Positions 19,351 to 27,691 of a stretch of 48,787 bases of DNA are shown here, piece after piece. The position numbers were made by a program, and so were the translations under genes. The notes under the pieces were generated by a model that saw only the letters and a list, made by a program, of their open reading frames with translations, was not told the origin of the DNA and did not search any database. The DNA is taken from contig JAIEMG010000032.1 of assembly GCA_019752375.1 (NCBI GenBank), positions 1-48,787 of the forward strand. The letters are read 5' to 3'. This stretch comes from Gemmataceae bacterium (GTDB lineage Bacteria > Planctomycetota > Planctomycetia > Gemmatales > Gemmataceae). The first letter of the stretch is position 1; every line of letters starts with the position of its first letter.

Positions 19351-19474
19351 GAATGGGGTGTCCTCACCGGACAGTTTGGATTTTTTCGCTCCCGCGCATT
19401 GTCTTGCGCGATTCGCACGGCGAGAATAATCCCTGCAGAGCTACCAGCGCGCCATCTTCGCCCGGAACACCGTC

Positions 19475-19831
19475 ATGAGTGTCTGCCTGCTTTGTCTTTG
19501 CCTCTCCGACGTCAGCCTGGGACAGCTTCCGCCACCGCGCATCATGCCGGCCGAGGTGCCGTACATGACGCCGGTGCCGACGGTCATTGAACCGGTGCGG
19601 CCGATCACGCTGGCGGAATTCGCGGCCAGCTTTCGTCCGGCGCCGGGGACGTACCAGGTCGTCTTTCTGAATCCGGTGACCAAATGTGCGACGCCGGTGA
19701 CGTTCACGCTGCCGCCTGGCTGTCCCAAGGTGTGCGTCAGCCGACGGGAAATCACGTTCGATTACGGCAAGTGCGAAGTCCATGTCCGCTTTCGCATCTG
19801 CACCGGCAAGGTCGTCATCATCAACGATTGA
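19475..19831 (+). CDS. Small exported cysteine-containing protein, unknown
   Basis: A 118-residue protein with a short hydrophobic N-terminus (MSVCLLCLCLSDVSLGQ), likely a signal peptide. The mature part is proline-rich at first (LPPPRIMPAEVPYMTPVPTV) and then has a beta-rich segment with four cysteines (KCATP, GCPK, VCVS, KCEVH, ICTG), which could form disulfides outside the cytoplasm. No family recognised. An in-frame stop at 19427-19429 leaves ATG 19475 as the only likely start. It precedes the phosphatase gene by 83 bp on the same strand. Composition and length are plausible for a real gene but there is no direct proof. Confidence 0.6.
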   Translation: MSVCLLCLCLSDVSLGQLPPPRIMPAEVPYMTPVPTVIEPVRPITLAEFAASFRPAPGTYQVVFLNPVTKCATPVTFTLPPGCPKVCVSRREITFDYGKCEVHVRFRICTGKVVIIND

Positions 19832-19914
19832 TGTTCCGCTCCGCCGCCATCCGGGACGATGCACGACGTTCGCGCATCGTTCCGGATCGCGGTGGAGTGT
19901 TGGTGAGTCTGCAC

Positions 19915-20727
19915 ATGGCATCTTCCGAATCGCTGACCGACTATGCCGATGCCGCCAAGGAAGCCGCTCGCCGCGGCGGCGCGGTCCTGGAAAAGTGGCG
20001 GTCCCGCTTTCAGGTCCAGGAGAAAGCCCGATTCGATCTCGTCACGGACGCCGACCTGGAATCGCAGCGCACCATTCGCGACTACCTGAGCGGACGCTTT
20101 CCTCATCATGCCTTTGTCGGCGAAGAGGACAAGGAATCGCAGAAGCGTCCCGGACCCGACGCGCCGCCGACGTGGATTGTCGATCCGCTGGACGGCACCA
20201 CCAACTACGTTCACGATTGCCCGCTCTACTGCGTCTCGGTCGGCCTCCAGGCGGCGGGCGAGTTGGTGGCCGGCGCCATCCTCGATCCGTCGCGTAACGA
20301 AATGTTCTGGGCTGCCAAGGGACACGGCGCCTGGTTGAACGAAGGGCGCCTGCGCACCAGTCCGATCCAGGGACTTGATCGGGCGCTGCTGGCCACCGGA
20401 TTCCCACCGGACGTGCGCGGCCACGAGAAGGCGCTCGCTTACTGGCACCACTTTTCCTTGCGAACCCAATCGCTGCGCCGCACGGGGACCACGGCCATCA
20501 ACATGGCTTACGTCGCCGCCGGCCGCTTTGATGGATTCTGGGCGTTCGACAACCACGTCTGGGACGTCGCCGCCGGCACCATTCTGATACGCGAGGCCGG
20601 CGGCGTCGTCACCAACGTGGACGGCAGCCCCTACGACCCCTACACGCCGGACTGCCTGGCCAGCAACGGGCCATTGCATCCCATCATGCTCGAACACTTG
20701 CGCCAGGGGCCTAAGAAGGCCGGCTAA
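19915..20727 (+). CDS. Inositol monophosphatase family protein
   Basis: A 270-residue Mg-dependent phosphatase of the inositol monophosphatase/FBPase/CysQ fold. Metal-binding motifs are complete: GEED (69-72), DPLDGTTN (90-97, Asp90 and Asp93) and WDVAAGTILIREAGG near residue 220. The enzyme removes phosphate from inositol-1-phosphate, or from histidinol phosphate or PAP in related members; the substrate cannot be assigned. ATG 19915 is used; GTG 19903 with GGTGGAG at 19891-19897 is an equally good start and would add four residues. Confidence 0.92.
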   Translation: MASSESLTDYADAAKEAARRGGAVLEKWRSRFQVQEKARFDLVTDADLESQRTIRDYLSGRFPHHAFVGEEDKESQKRPGPDAPPTWIVDPLDGTTNYVHDCPLYCVSVGLQAAGELVAGAILDPSRNEMFWAAKGHGAWLNEGRLRTSPIQGLDRALLATGFPPDVRGHEKALAYWHHFSLRTQSLRRTGTTAINMAYVAAGRFDGFWAFDNHVWDVAAGTILIREAGGVVTNVDGSPYDPYTPDCLASNGPLHPIMLEHLRQGPKKAG

Positions 20728-20806
20728 CTCGAATGCTGCTTGGCGAAACAAGCGGACGAAGGCGTGATCGTTGTTCGGAGGAGGAATGCGAACCGCTTAG
20801 GCCGGG

Positions 20807-21406
20807 TCAGTACGTCTCGGGCAGCGTGCCGTTCTGCCGCTGGACGTGGCAAGATTGCGCAATCCCTTCCGGTCGGGTGTTTCCACCCGGTGCGCGAAGC
20901 GCTGTGAGGTCCGGAAGGTCGGCCGGGTAGCCCATCAGCCGACCGTGCAGTGCAGAATCGTGCCGCGCAGCCAAGGTCGCGATCCCGATCCAGAGCATGC
21001 GAAACTCGGCGAATCGCTCGCTGTCCAGACCAAGCAGCTCGATGAGGTGTGCCGCGTTCGGGTTGTCAGCGTGTATGGTGCCGTCTTCGGAGACCTGCAC
21101 CGCCGGACTGGTCAACAGCAGCAGCGGATCGGGCACGTCGCGGGCACCTTTCGCGACATTGCAGCCCGCGCACGCGTGTAACAGGTTGTCGTACTCTTGA
21201 GCCTGTTCTGGGTGGTGGGTGACGGCGCGGAAGTGGTCGATGGCGTAAAGGCCCCGCACGTGTGCCCATTGTTCCCGGAGCAGACAGTAGACACAGCGAA
21301 AAGAGAACTCATCGCGGAGCCAGGGTCGAAAGCTGTCGAGATCCGCGTACCCTTGCGGGCCGTGCCGGCGGACGTGGGCCGTGGCCGGATATGTGAAGGG
21401 ATTCAT
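20807..21406 (-). CDS. HNH endonuclease family protein
   Basis: A 199-residue protein with an HNH nuclease core: CVYC (zinc knuckle), then AIDHF, then NLLHACAGCNVAKG, giving Asp-His, Asn, His and the second Cys pair CxxC. Such domains cut DNA or act in restriction, mobile-element and defence contexts; no partner methylase is visible. ATG 21406 is preferred over an upstream extension that belongs to a different protein. It starts four bases after the stop of the frameshifted small gene 21411-21772, so the two form a unit. It is convergent with the phosphatase gene. Confidence 0.8.
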   Translation of the reverse strand: MNPFTYPATAHVRRHGPQGYADLDSFRPWLRDEFSFRCVYCLLREQWAHVRGLYAIDHFRAVTHHPEQAQEYDNLLHACAGCNVAKGARDVPDPLLLLTSPAVQVSEDGTIHADNPNAAHLIELLGLDSERFAEFRMLWIGIATLAARHDSALHGRLMGYPADLPDLTALRAPGGNTRPEGIAQSCHVQRQNGTLPETY

Positions 21407-21410
21407 GTCC

Positions 21411-21772
21411 TTACGAGCCTGCCGCGGCTTTCGCCAGGAGCTCCTGGTGTAAATTGCGGGCGTCTTCAAGCGGTAGGGGGGCGACCCGCTGACGATAGCG
21501 CAGCATCTGTTCCTGAAGGCGGGCCAGTTCCAGGGCCTCAACCGGGCTGATGCCGCGCGCGAACTTGCGATCGATGAGGTCGCAGCGCCGCGCGTTCTTC
21601 TGCTCACTCCACGCGCTATCCTCGTCCCCGTTGCCGACCGCGGATGCCGGCAACACACACACACAACGGCTAGACCGTCCAGTTCGAGAATGGAACCCTG
21701 CGGATCGGACGGCAGCGAGAGGATAAATCGCTTGATGGCTTCATCGTGGCCATCCAGAGAGATGTGGTTCAC
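21411..21772 (-). pseudogene. Small hypothetical gene split at a GT dinucleotide repeat
   Basis: Two reading frames appear to make one protein of about 118 residues. The first frame, from ATG 21772, encodes about 39 residues ending LDGLAVVCV; the second, ending at 21411, encodes about 80 residues (LIDRKFARGISPVEALELAR and on). They meet in T(GT)6 at 21653-21665. Reading through the tract in the first frame gives VVCVCC and goes on out of frame; removing one GT unit joins the frames as VVCVLPAS. No known domain. The gene lies four bases from the HNH nuclease, so translation of one may depend on the other. It may be a true mutation, a phase-variable switch or a sequencing error. Confidence 0.65.
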
Positions 21773-21977
21773 AGGTTGCTCCTGACGATCCCTGAGGGCG
21801 ATTGGGGCATCACGATGATTCTACCACCCGTGTGCGGTAGCGCATAATGGAACACGCTGGCGGTGCGTGCTGGCCTCGCTGGTCGGTCCACTGGCCGAGG
21901 CGTGGACCGGACGCTGCTGAGGCGGGACGGGCGAGTCGTTTCTTGCAGGGATCTCTTGGTCCGCTTACACTGAGATC

Positions 21978-22601
21978 ATGACAGCCGCCGCCAAGCTGAA
22001 TCTCATCTCTGTCGAAGACTACCTGGCCGGGGAACTGGAGTCCCCGGTCAAGCACGAGTACGTGGACGGCGTCCTCTACGCGATGGCGGGGGCACGCAAC
22101 GCGCACAACTTAATTGCTAGCAACACGCTCGGCACTCTGCACATGCGACTGCGCGGCAAACGGTGCCGGCAGTACAACTCGGACACCAAAGTCCGCATTC
22201 GCCTCCCCAAGAGCGCGCGCCTGCCGAAACGCATCCGCTTCTACTACCCCGACGGCATGGTCGTGTGCCGGCCCAATCCTCAGGACGACTCATTCCAGGA
22301 CGAGCCGGTCCTGCTGGTTGAGGTGCTCACGCGCAAAACACGCCGACTCGACGAAGGCGAGAAAAAAGACGCTTACCTGACCATTCCCTCCCTGGGCGTC
22401 TACCTGCTCATCGAGCAGGACATGCCGGCCGTGGTCGCCCACCGCCGCACCAAGGACGGTTTTGTCCGGGAGGTCTACCAGGGGCTCGACGCGCTCATCC
22501 CCCTGCCGGAGATGGGCATCGAGCTTTCTCTGGCGGAGATTTACGAGGACGTGGAGTTCAAGGCGCGACGGACGACACGCTCCCGACCTGCGCTTCCTTG
22601 A
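21978..22601 (+). CDS. Uma2 family (DUF820) PD-(D/E)XK protein
   Basis: A 207-residue protein of the Uma2/DUF820 family, which adopts a restriction-endonuclease fold and is expanded in cyanobacteria and planctomycetes. Characteristic elements are visible: MSVEDYL-like N-terminus (ISVEDYLAG), EYVDGVLYAMAG, FYYPDGMVVC (Asp92) and EPVLLVEVLTRKT (Glu115). Nuclease activity is assumed from the fold; the biological role of the family is not known. It stands alone, 205 bp from its divergent neighbour, the split small gene. Start at ATG 21978 fits the family. Confidence 0.85.
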   Translation: MTAAAKLNLISVEDYLAGELESPVKHEYVDGVLYAMAGARNAHNLIASNTLGTLHMRLRGKRCRQYNSDTKVRIRLPKSARLPKRIRFYYPDGMVVCRPNPQDDSFQDEPVLLVEVLTRKTRRLDEGEKKDAYLTIPSLGVYLLIEQDMPAVVAHRRTKDGFVREVYQGLDALIPLPEMGIELSLAEIYEDVEFKARRTTRSRPALP

Positions 22602-22672
22602 ACGGTGTTGCCAACAGCATCAGCGGGGGGAGTGGCTTCCCGGCCAACTTCCGTGCATCAAACCGCGGCATC

Positions 22673-22756
22673 AAACCGGGACATCGCAGGTTAGATCGCC
22701 AAACTCATTAAACCGGGACATCGCAGGTTAGATCGCCAAACTAACCTGCGATGTCC
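22673..22756. repeat. 33-bp tandem repeat followed by its inverted copy
   Basis: A 33-base sequence occurs twice in direct orientation at 22673-22705 and 22710-22742 (period 37). A 15-bp inverted copy follows at 22742-22756, pairing with 22716-22730 to give a stem with an 11-base loop. It is immediately followed by cgttttctcc. On the plus strand it could act as a terminator for the Uma2 gene, 72 bp upstream; there is no gene inside. The next 100 bases are pyrimidine-rich with repeated cgtttt/cgttcc and overlap the tail of the antitoxin-like gene. Confidence 0.75.
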
Positions 22757-22795
22757 TCGTTTTCTCCTCCTCGTTTTCTCCGCTTCTGTTTTCAC

Positions 22796-23143
22796 TCACT
22801 TGGAACGTCCCCGTTCTCCCTCGTTCCCACCGCTTTCCCTCGCTTCGATATGCCCGTTTTCCCGCGTTCCGGTCCCGTTAACCAGGTTGTGGCTCTGCGC
22901 TTCGAAGGCTCGGTTGATCTGATCGTCTGCTTCGTAGTCGAACACCAGTTCGCCGCAGTTCCCGCATTTGGGGACGGCAAGGTTGGCAAGAACAACCGTA
23001 ACGGGCTGTCCTTGGTAGTGAAGCTGGCACTGATACGGGACGGTGACGCGCCGAACTTCCTTGCGTCGGCAATTGGGACAGAACCACGGAAAGGGTCGGG
23101 CTGGGCCAGAGGCCGCCCCGTTGCGGGTCAACGGCTCAGGCAT
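22796..23143 (-). CDS. YgiT/MqsA-type zinc finger protein (antitoxin-like)
   Basis: A 115-residue protein with a zinc knuckle pattern FCPNC (about 21-25) and VPKCGNCGELVFDYEADDQI (about 57-76), the layout of the YgiT-type N-terminal zinc finger seen in MqsA-like antitoxins. Unlike MqsA, no helix-turn-helix follows. Instead the last 30 residues are low-complexity and polar (GTRENGHIEARESGGNEGERG), encoded by pyrimidine-rich repeated DNA; this tail may be a recent addition. The start overlaps the end of the upstream gene by 8 bp, typical of a toxin-antitoxin pair with the toxin first. Assignment as antitoxin is inference. Confidence 0.68.
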   Translation of the reverse strand: MPEPLTRNGAASGPARPFPWFCPNCRRKEVRRVTVPYQCQLHYQGQPVTVVLANLAVPKCGNCGELVFDYEADDQINRAFEAQSHNLVNGTGTRENGHIEARESGGNEGERGRSK

Positions 23144-23480
23144 CGTGGATACTCACAATCTCGATGGTGGGGTCGTTTGGATCGTCATCTTGCAAGACGG
23201 TTTCGATATAGACCTTCCTGCCCCCAATGGTAAGGCGGAAGTCGTAGTGGTACGGCCACATGGTCCATTCAGGGCGAGTTTCTTTCTGCTGGTCGATATC
23301 TCCGCCTCCAGCCACAAAGTCGTGCATGGCTTTGGCAACCGCCTTCAAGTTTATGCCGGTCAGGTTACTCGTGATCCAGTTCCGAGCACCCTCCTTGGCC
23401 GTGATGAAGCCGGTACAGTTCCATTCCACAAGCACTTTTTGAAATTGCGCTTTGATCGCGGGATCGGTCAAGGGAGGCAT
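23136..23480 (-). CDS. Probable toxin partner of the YgiT-type protein
   Basis: A 114-residue protein just upstream of, and overlapping by 8 bp, the YgiT-type zinc-finger gene. It has a helical N-terminus and a C-terminal beta-rich part (YHYDFRLTIGGRKVYIETVL, then IEIVSIHDA), which resembles the general shape of DUF4258, RelE-like and MqsR-like toxins. I do not recognise a specific family and no catalytic residues can be named. Gene order (putative toxin first, then zinc-finger protein) fits mqsRA-like operons. The start ATG 23480 follows AGGAGG-like purines poorly, so the start is uncertain. Confidence 0.6.
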   Translation of the reverse strand: MPPLTDPAIKAQFQKVLVEWNCTGFITAKEGARNWITSNLTGINLKAVAKAMHDFVAGGGDIDQQKETRPEWTMWPYHYDFRLTIGGRKVYIETVLQDDDPNDPTIEIVSIHDA

Positions 23481-24298
23481 GGCCTAACACCCCCGGCCGT
23501 TCAACACGTCCGAGATTTTATCCTAGCGCAAGAATGCTTGTCAGACAAGCACGGTAGACTGGCGGGGACACAATCTCGAACACCTGGGGCGACGCCACAC
23601 GATGGTCCCTCTCCCGTAACTGAACCCGCCACAGCCGCCGCTGCTTCGGAGCTCGTTGAATGTTGCTAACTGCAAAGGACTTCTGATTCCAAAAAAGACT
23701 ACCAGGCGGACTCCAGATCGACCAGATGAATTTCGGCACCGGGATGTCCGCGGCGCCGCCCACTCCCGCACTTGCTCGTCCGTGTCGCGATTCTTCAATG
23801 CAAAGGGAGTTGCTTTCTCTGTAATTGAACTTGACCGAGCGTACCACCCGATTGCAGTCTGAAGAATGGCGCAGCCTTCATGGACTGCGGTCGCCAGTTG
23901 AGCGCACGTGCCAAAATGGCATGCGCGCCACCATCAGGAAACGGTGTTTGCGGTGAACGTGTCTCGACGGACACCAGCCGTCACCGTCAGGAGACGGTGT
24001 TTAACGGTGGACACGGTGGACACGGCTGCCAGAACGGCAGTGAAGTAATCGGGCGACTGGGAGAATGTCAGCTCCTGGGCGTGTTCGCCGGACGCGCAAG
24101 CGACGGACAAACGATCCGTCGCTTGCGCGTCCGGCGAACGGCTGCGGCATCCGTCTTCATTTCCGGTGGCATCGCTTATTCCTGCGGCAAGCGGTGCGGG
24201 TCCGGCAAATAGGGAAAGCTTTACCTGCAATTCGGTCAGACAGCGTTATAATGGGGGGTCGCCGCGCACATCGCTTGCCGCCCGGGAAAGGAGGGGCC
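23481..24298. other. 818-bp gap without a convincing gene
   Basis: Several short frames on both strands show no family similarity and no good ribosome binding site. Two minus-strand frames around 23541-23847 each contain plausible protein-like pieces (KNRDTDEQVREWA and PKFIWSIWSPPGSLF) in different phases, so a decayed gene is possible. The right part contains imperfect repeats of caccgtcaggagacggtg (about 23930-24025) and the perfect palindrome at 24083-24139. Confidence 0.5.
24083..24139. repeat. Perfect 25-bp hairpin upstream of the giant-protein operon
   Basis: Bases 24083-24107 and 24115-24139 are perfect reverse complements around a seven-base loop (caaacga). It stands 160 bp before the start of the first giant exported protein. 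It has no T-run on either side and does not fit a terminator. The sequence style (gcgcgtccggcgaac) resembles other dispersed planctomycete palindromes. A regulatory role is possible but not shown. Confidence 0.75.
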
Positions 24299-27200
24299 GT
24301 GACCGCAGCCGTCCGCTGGTTCACCCTGTCCGTGCTGATCGTCGCGTGCTCGCTCCTCGACGCCGCAGTGCCGCCGGTGAAGCCGCCCATGCGCTTCATC
24401 GACTTCAACAAGCTGCCGCCGGGCACGATTTTCATCATCGGCGAGGACGCCAAGGACGTGCTCCAGCAGCCGGGCGTCATCGTGCTGACGCCCGAGAAGT
24501 TCAAGGAGATGCTCGACCAGATCGACCAGCTCAAGAAGCAAGTCGGTCCGGACAAGCCCGATACGCCAAGCCGCTGCCGAATCACCGGCAAGGTGGACGG
24601 CGACCTGGTCCATCTGCAGGCCCAGTTCGAATTCGAGACGCGCAAACGGAAATCGCTGGTGGCGCTCGGGTGCGCCAAGGCCTGGCCGACGGCTGCCAGC
24701 CTCGACGATGGCCGGTTGCCCTTGTTGCCGCCGCCCGGCGACGACGGGTTCGTCGTGCAAGTCGAGCAACCCGGCCTCCATCGGCTGACGCTGGACCTGG
24801 AAGTGCCGGTGACGCCGCGCGGCGCCAAGGGCACCGACCGCGGCTTTGAATTGGGGCTGCCGCGCGCCGCGATCACGCTGGTCGAATCGCTCGACGTGCC
24901 GGACAACGTGAAGGACCTGCGTTTCGGCACGCGCGTCGTTCCGGCCAAGGACCTGAGCACGCGCAATCCACAGCACAAGATGATTGCACTGGGCCCGGTC
25001 GAGCGTCTCGACGTTTCGTGGAAGGGACCAACGCCGCAGCGGGCCGTCGATCCGATCCTGACCGTCCAGGGCCAGATTGAAGTCCGCGTCGATGACACCC
25101 ACGTCACCACGGAAGCCGAGTTGCTCCTCAAGCCGGACATCGGTCAGACCGCACAGTGGCAGATCCAGGCCGCGGGGCCGCCCGTCACGCTGGAAGTCGA
25201 AGGCGCGGGTGCCGAGGAACGCGTGGCAGCCATCGTTCCGCCCGCGCAGGACGCCAAGAACCCCGTGTGGACGATCAAGCTCAAGGAACCGAGTGCCGAG
25301 CCGTTGAAAGTTCGGCTGCGCACACGCCAGCAGCGCACAGGGAAGCCGATCACCGTGGGACCGTTCGCGGTGCCGCAAGCGGTACGCCAGTACGGAACGA
25401 TCACGGTCAGCGTGCCGCCCGACCTGCGACCCCGGTTCCGCACCCGTGGCGAGGTGAGTCAGCGCGAAGTGCCCGACGACCTGCGGAGAGGCAACAACTC
25501 GATTGCAGTGTTCACCTACTGGAACCTGCCGCCGACCAATCCGAACCAGCCGGTGCCCGCCGCGCTGGAAATCGACCTGGAGACCGTGAAAGGGGCCATC
25601 GAAACCGGCCTGACGCACACGCTGCGCCTCAGCGAGCTGGGCTGGCACATTTCGACCGAGATCGACGTGAATCCCGTCCGCACCACCGTCGAACGTCTCG
25701 ATGTGGAACTGCCCAAGGAATACGAGGTCAAGGCGTCGCCTGCTCTCGTGGTCGAGCCGGACCTGGAAGTCAAGGACGCGGGCAAGCGTATCAGCACGAT
25801 CAAGCTGGCGCAGAAGCGCTCGCAGCCGTTCAAGGTCGTGCTCGACGGCTTCATTCCGCTGGCGGATGCCAAGGGTGTCTCCGTGATGCCGTTGATCCGG
25901 CCGATCGGCACGCTCGATCGCGGCGCGAAGCTCTCCGTCTCCGTGCCCGCGGGCACCGAGTTGCTCGTGGCTCGCGACGCCGGCACCGAAACCCTTCCTC
26001 CAGGCAAGCGCGAGCAGGCGTGGCGCGCCGATCGAGCGCCGACGCGTGTCGAACTTTCCTGGCGCCAGCACCGCCCCGACTTGCCGGTCGAAGCGGATGT
26101 GGACGTCACCATCGGCGAACGCCAGGCGCTCGTCCGCGAGCGCCTGCGCTTTCTCGTGCCGGTCGCATCGCTCAAGGACACCGTCCTGCGCGCCCTGGAT
26201 TTCCCGGCGGACCGGTTGCCGAACGTCGATCGCGTCACCTTGACGCCGCGCGGCCCGGGTCAGTGGCTCATCACACCCAAGGATACAACGCTGACGCTGG
26301 ACTACGCGATCCCGCTGCCGGCACTGGAACGCAGCGCCAAATCGCGCCGACTGCCGATTCCACTCTTCTGGCCCGAAGCGGCAACGCGCTGCAGCATGAA
26401 GGTGCGCGTGTGGAGCGACCAGGGCAGCCAGCCCGTGCTGGCCGGCGGCCCCTGGGAGGAGCTGCCCACCGAAGTGGTCGGCGACCGCGAGTCCCTGCCC
26501 GCCCTCGTCCTGCGCGGCAGCGGCGTGATGCGCAACGGCAGCCTGGAGTTTCCGCTGGCGTTGAGCCTGACCGAACCCGTCGGTACGCCGCTGACGACCG
26601 TGGTCGTGGAGCGGACGCTGATCCAGGCATCCGTTGCCGAGAATGGCCAGCAGAGCTTCCGCGCTCGCTTCCTGCTCGCCAAGGTCGGCGCCCGGAGCAT
26701 CGATATCGAGCTTCCCCTGCCGGTGTCCGCGGTCACCTTCGACGTGGCGCTGGACGGCAAGCGAATCACGACGATGCAGGTCATCGACGACGAAGGCAAG
26801 GAAAGCGACAGCGGCCGCATCGCCCGGCTGCGGGTCGAGCCGGAACTGTATCGGAAGCCGGTCGTGCTGGACATTCAATACAAGATCGCGCCAGGGCGGC
26901 TCGACAACAGCCGCTTTCAAACGGCATTCGCACCACCGCGGTTGCGCGGCAACGTGCTGATGGGGCGCACGCAATGGGAAGTCCTGATGCCGACGGACTG
27001 GGTGGTCGTCAACGTCGGCGGACACGCCACGCCGGAACAGCGTTGGGGGCTTCGTGGCGGATTGCCCGCGCTGCGGCCCGCGGCAACGCGCGTTGACCTC
27101 GAACGCTGGTTCAATGGCAGCGACGCGCGGACCGGCGGACCGGAGGTCGATCCGGACTTCCTGACCAAGAACCCGGAGCTGGTCTGTCAGCAAGCGAACC

Positions 27201-27640
27201 TCGAGCCGTTGACGGTCGTCCATGCTACCCAGCAGACGCTGCTTCTCTCGTGCTCGTTGGTGATCCTGGCCCTGGGCATGGCCGTCTACTTTGCACCCCT
27301 GCGCCGTACGGTTTTCTGGAGCGTGCTGGCGGTGCTGGTTCTGGGCGTGCTCGTCGCGCTCCTGGTTTGGCCCCGGCCCATGCTGGTGCTGACGATCAAC
27401 GCCTTGCCTGGCCTTCTGGTGCTGGCGATTGCGCTGGGGGCGCAAGGGGTGCTCCAGCGGCATTATCGGCGTCAGGCGGCATTCATGCCGGCGTTCAGCC
27501 GATTGATGCCCGGATCGTCGATCATGCGCGGCGGCAGCAGTCAAAAACGGCGCGAGCCATCGACCGTTGACGCCCCGCCTGGCGTAATGCCTGAAGGCGG
27601 CTCCGGCACCATTCGGCTTCCGGGGCGTCCGCCGACGTGA
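24299..27640 (+). CDS. Giant exported membrane-anchored protein 1 (1,113 aa), unknown
   Basis: An exported protein of 1,113 residues with no domain I can name. The N-terminus is a signal peptide (RWFTLSVLIVACSLLDAA). A short motif follows, PGVIVLTPEKFKEML, then a long beta-rich body of about 850 residues. The C-terminus has three hydrophobic segments at about 979-998, 1003-1025 and 1030-1052, then a basic, proline-rich cytoplasmic tail. GTG 24299 is preceded by AGGAGG at 24289-24294; an ATG at 24251 is in frame. The motif and the order signal, beta-rich body, membrane cluster recur in the next gene, which starts 52 bp later. The pair probably forms an envelope complex; function unknown. There are very few cysteines. 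Confidence 0.85.
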   Translation: MTAAVRWFTLSVLIVACSLLDAAVPPVKPPMRFIDFNKLPPGTIFIIGEDAKDVLQQPGVIVLTPEKFKEMLDQIDQLKKQVGPDKPDTPSRCRITGKVDGDLVHLQAQFEFETRKRKSLVALGCAKAWPTAASLDDGRLPLLPPPGDDGFVVQVEQPGLHRLTLDLEVPVTPRGAKGTDRGFELGLPRAAITLVESLDVPDNVKDLRFGTRVVPAKDLSTRNPQHKMIALGPVERLDVSWKGPTPQRAVDPILTVQGQIEVRVDDTHVTTEAELLLKPDIGQTAQWQIQAAGPPVTLEVEGAGAEERVAAIVPPAQDAKNPVWTIKLKEPSAEPLKVRLRTRQQRTGKPITVGPFAVPQAVRQYGTITVSVPPDLRPRFRTRGEVSQREVPDDLRRGNNSIAVFTYWNLPPTNPNQPVPAALEIDLETVKGAIETGLTHTLRLSELGWHISTEIDVNPVRTTVERLDVELPKEYEVKASPALVVEPDLEVKDAGKRISTIKLAQKRSQPFKVVLDGFIPLADAKGVSVMPLIRPIGTLDRGAKLSVSVPAGTELLVARDAGTETLPPGKREQAWRADRAPTRVELSWRQHRPDLPVEADVDVTIGERQALVRERLRFLVPVASLKDTVLRALDFPADRLPNVDRVTLTPRGPGQWLITPKDTTLTLDYAIPLPALERSAKSRRLPIPLFWPEAATRCSMKVRVWSDQGSQPVLAGGPWEELPTEVVGDRESLPALVLRGSGVMRNGSLEFPLALSLTEPVGTPLTTVVVERTLIQASVAENGQQSFRARFLLAKVGARSIDIELPLPVSAVTFDVALDGKRITTMQVIDDEGKESDSGRIARLRVEPELYRKPVVLDIQYKIAPGRLDNSRFQTAFAPPRLRGNVLMGRTQWEVLMPTDWVVVNVGGHATPEQRWGLRGGLPALRPAATRVDLERWFNGSDARTGGPEVDPDFLTKNPELVCQQANLEPLTVVHATQQTLLLSCSLVILALGMAVYFAPLRRTVFWSVLAVLVLGVLVALLVWPRPMLVLTINALPGLLVLAIALGAQGVLQRHYRRQAAFMPAFSRLMPGSSIMRGGSSQKRREPSTVDAPPGVMPEGGSGTIRLPGRPPT

Positions 27641-27691
27641 TCGTTCATGTCTGTACTGCATCAGTGATCGGTGGTCCGAGGAAACCGCATC

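Noticed and set aside
23880-24212. Small plus-strand frame in the gap before the giant genes
   Set aside because: It crosses the 25-bp palindrome and has no ribosome binding site or similarity.
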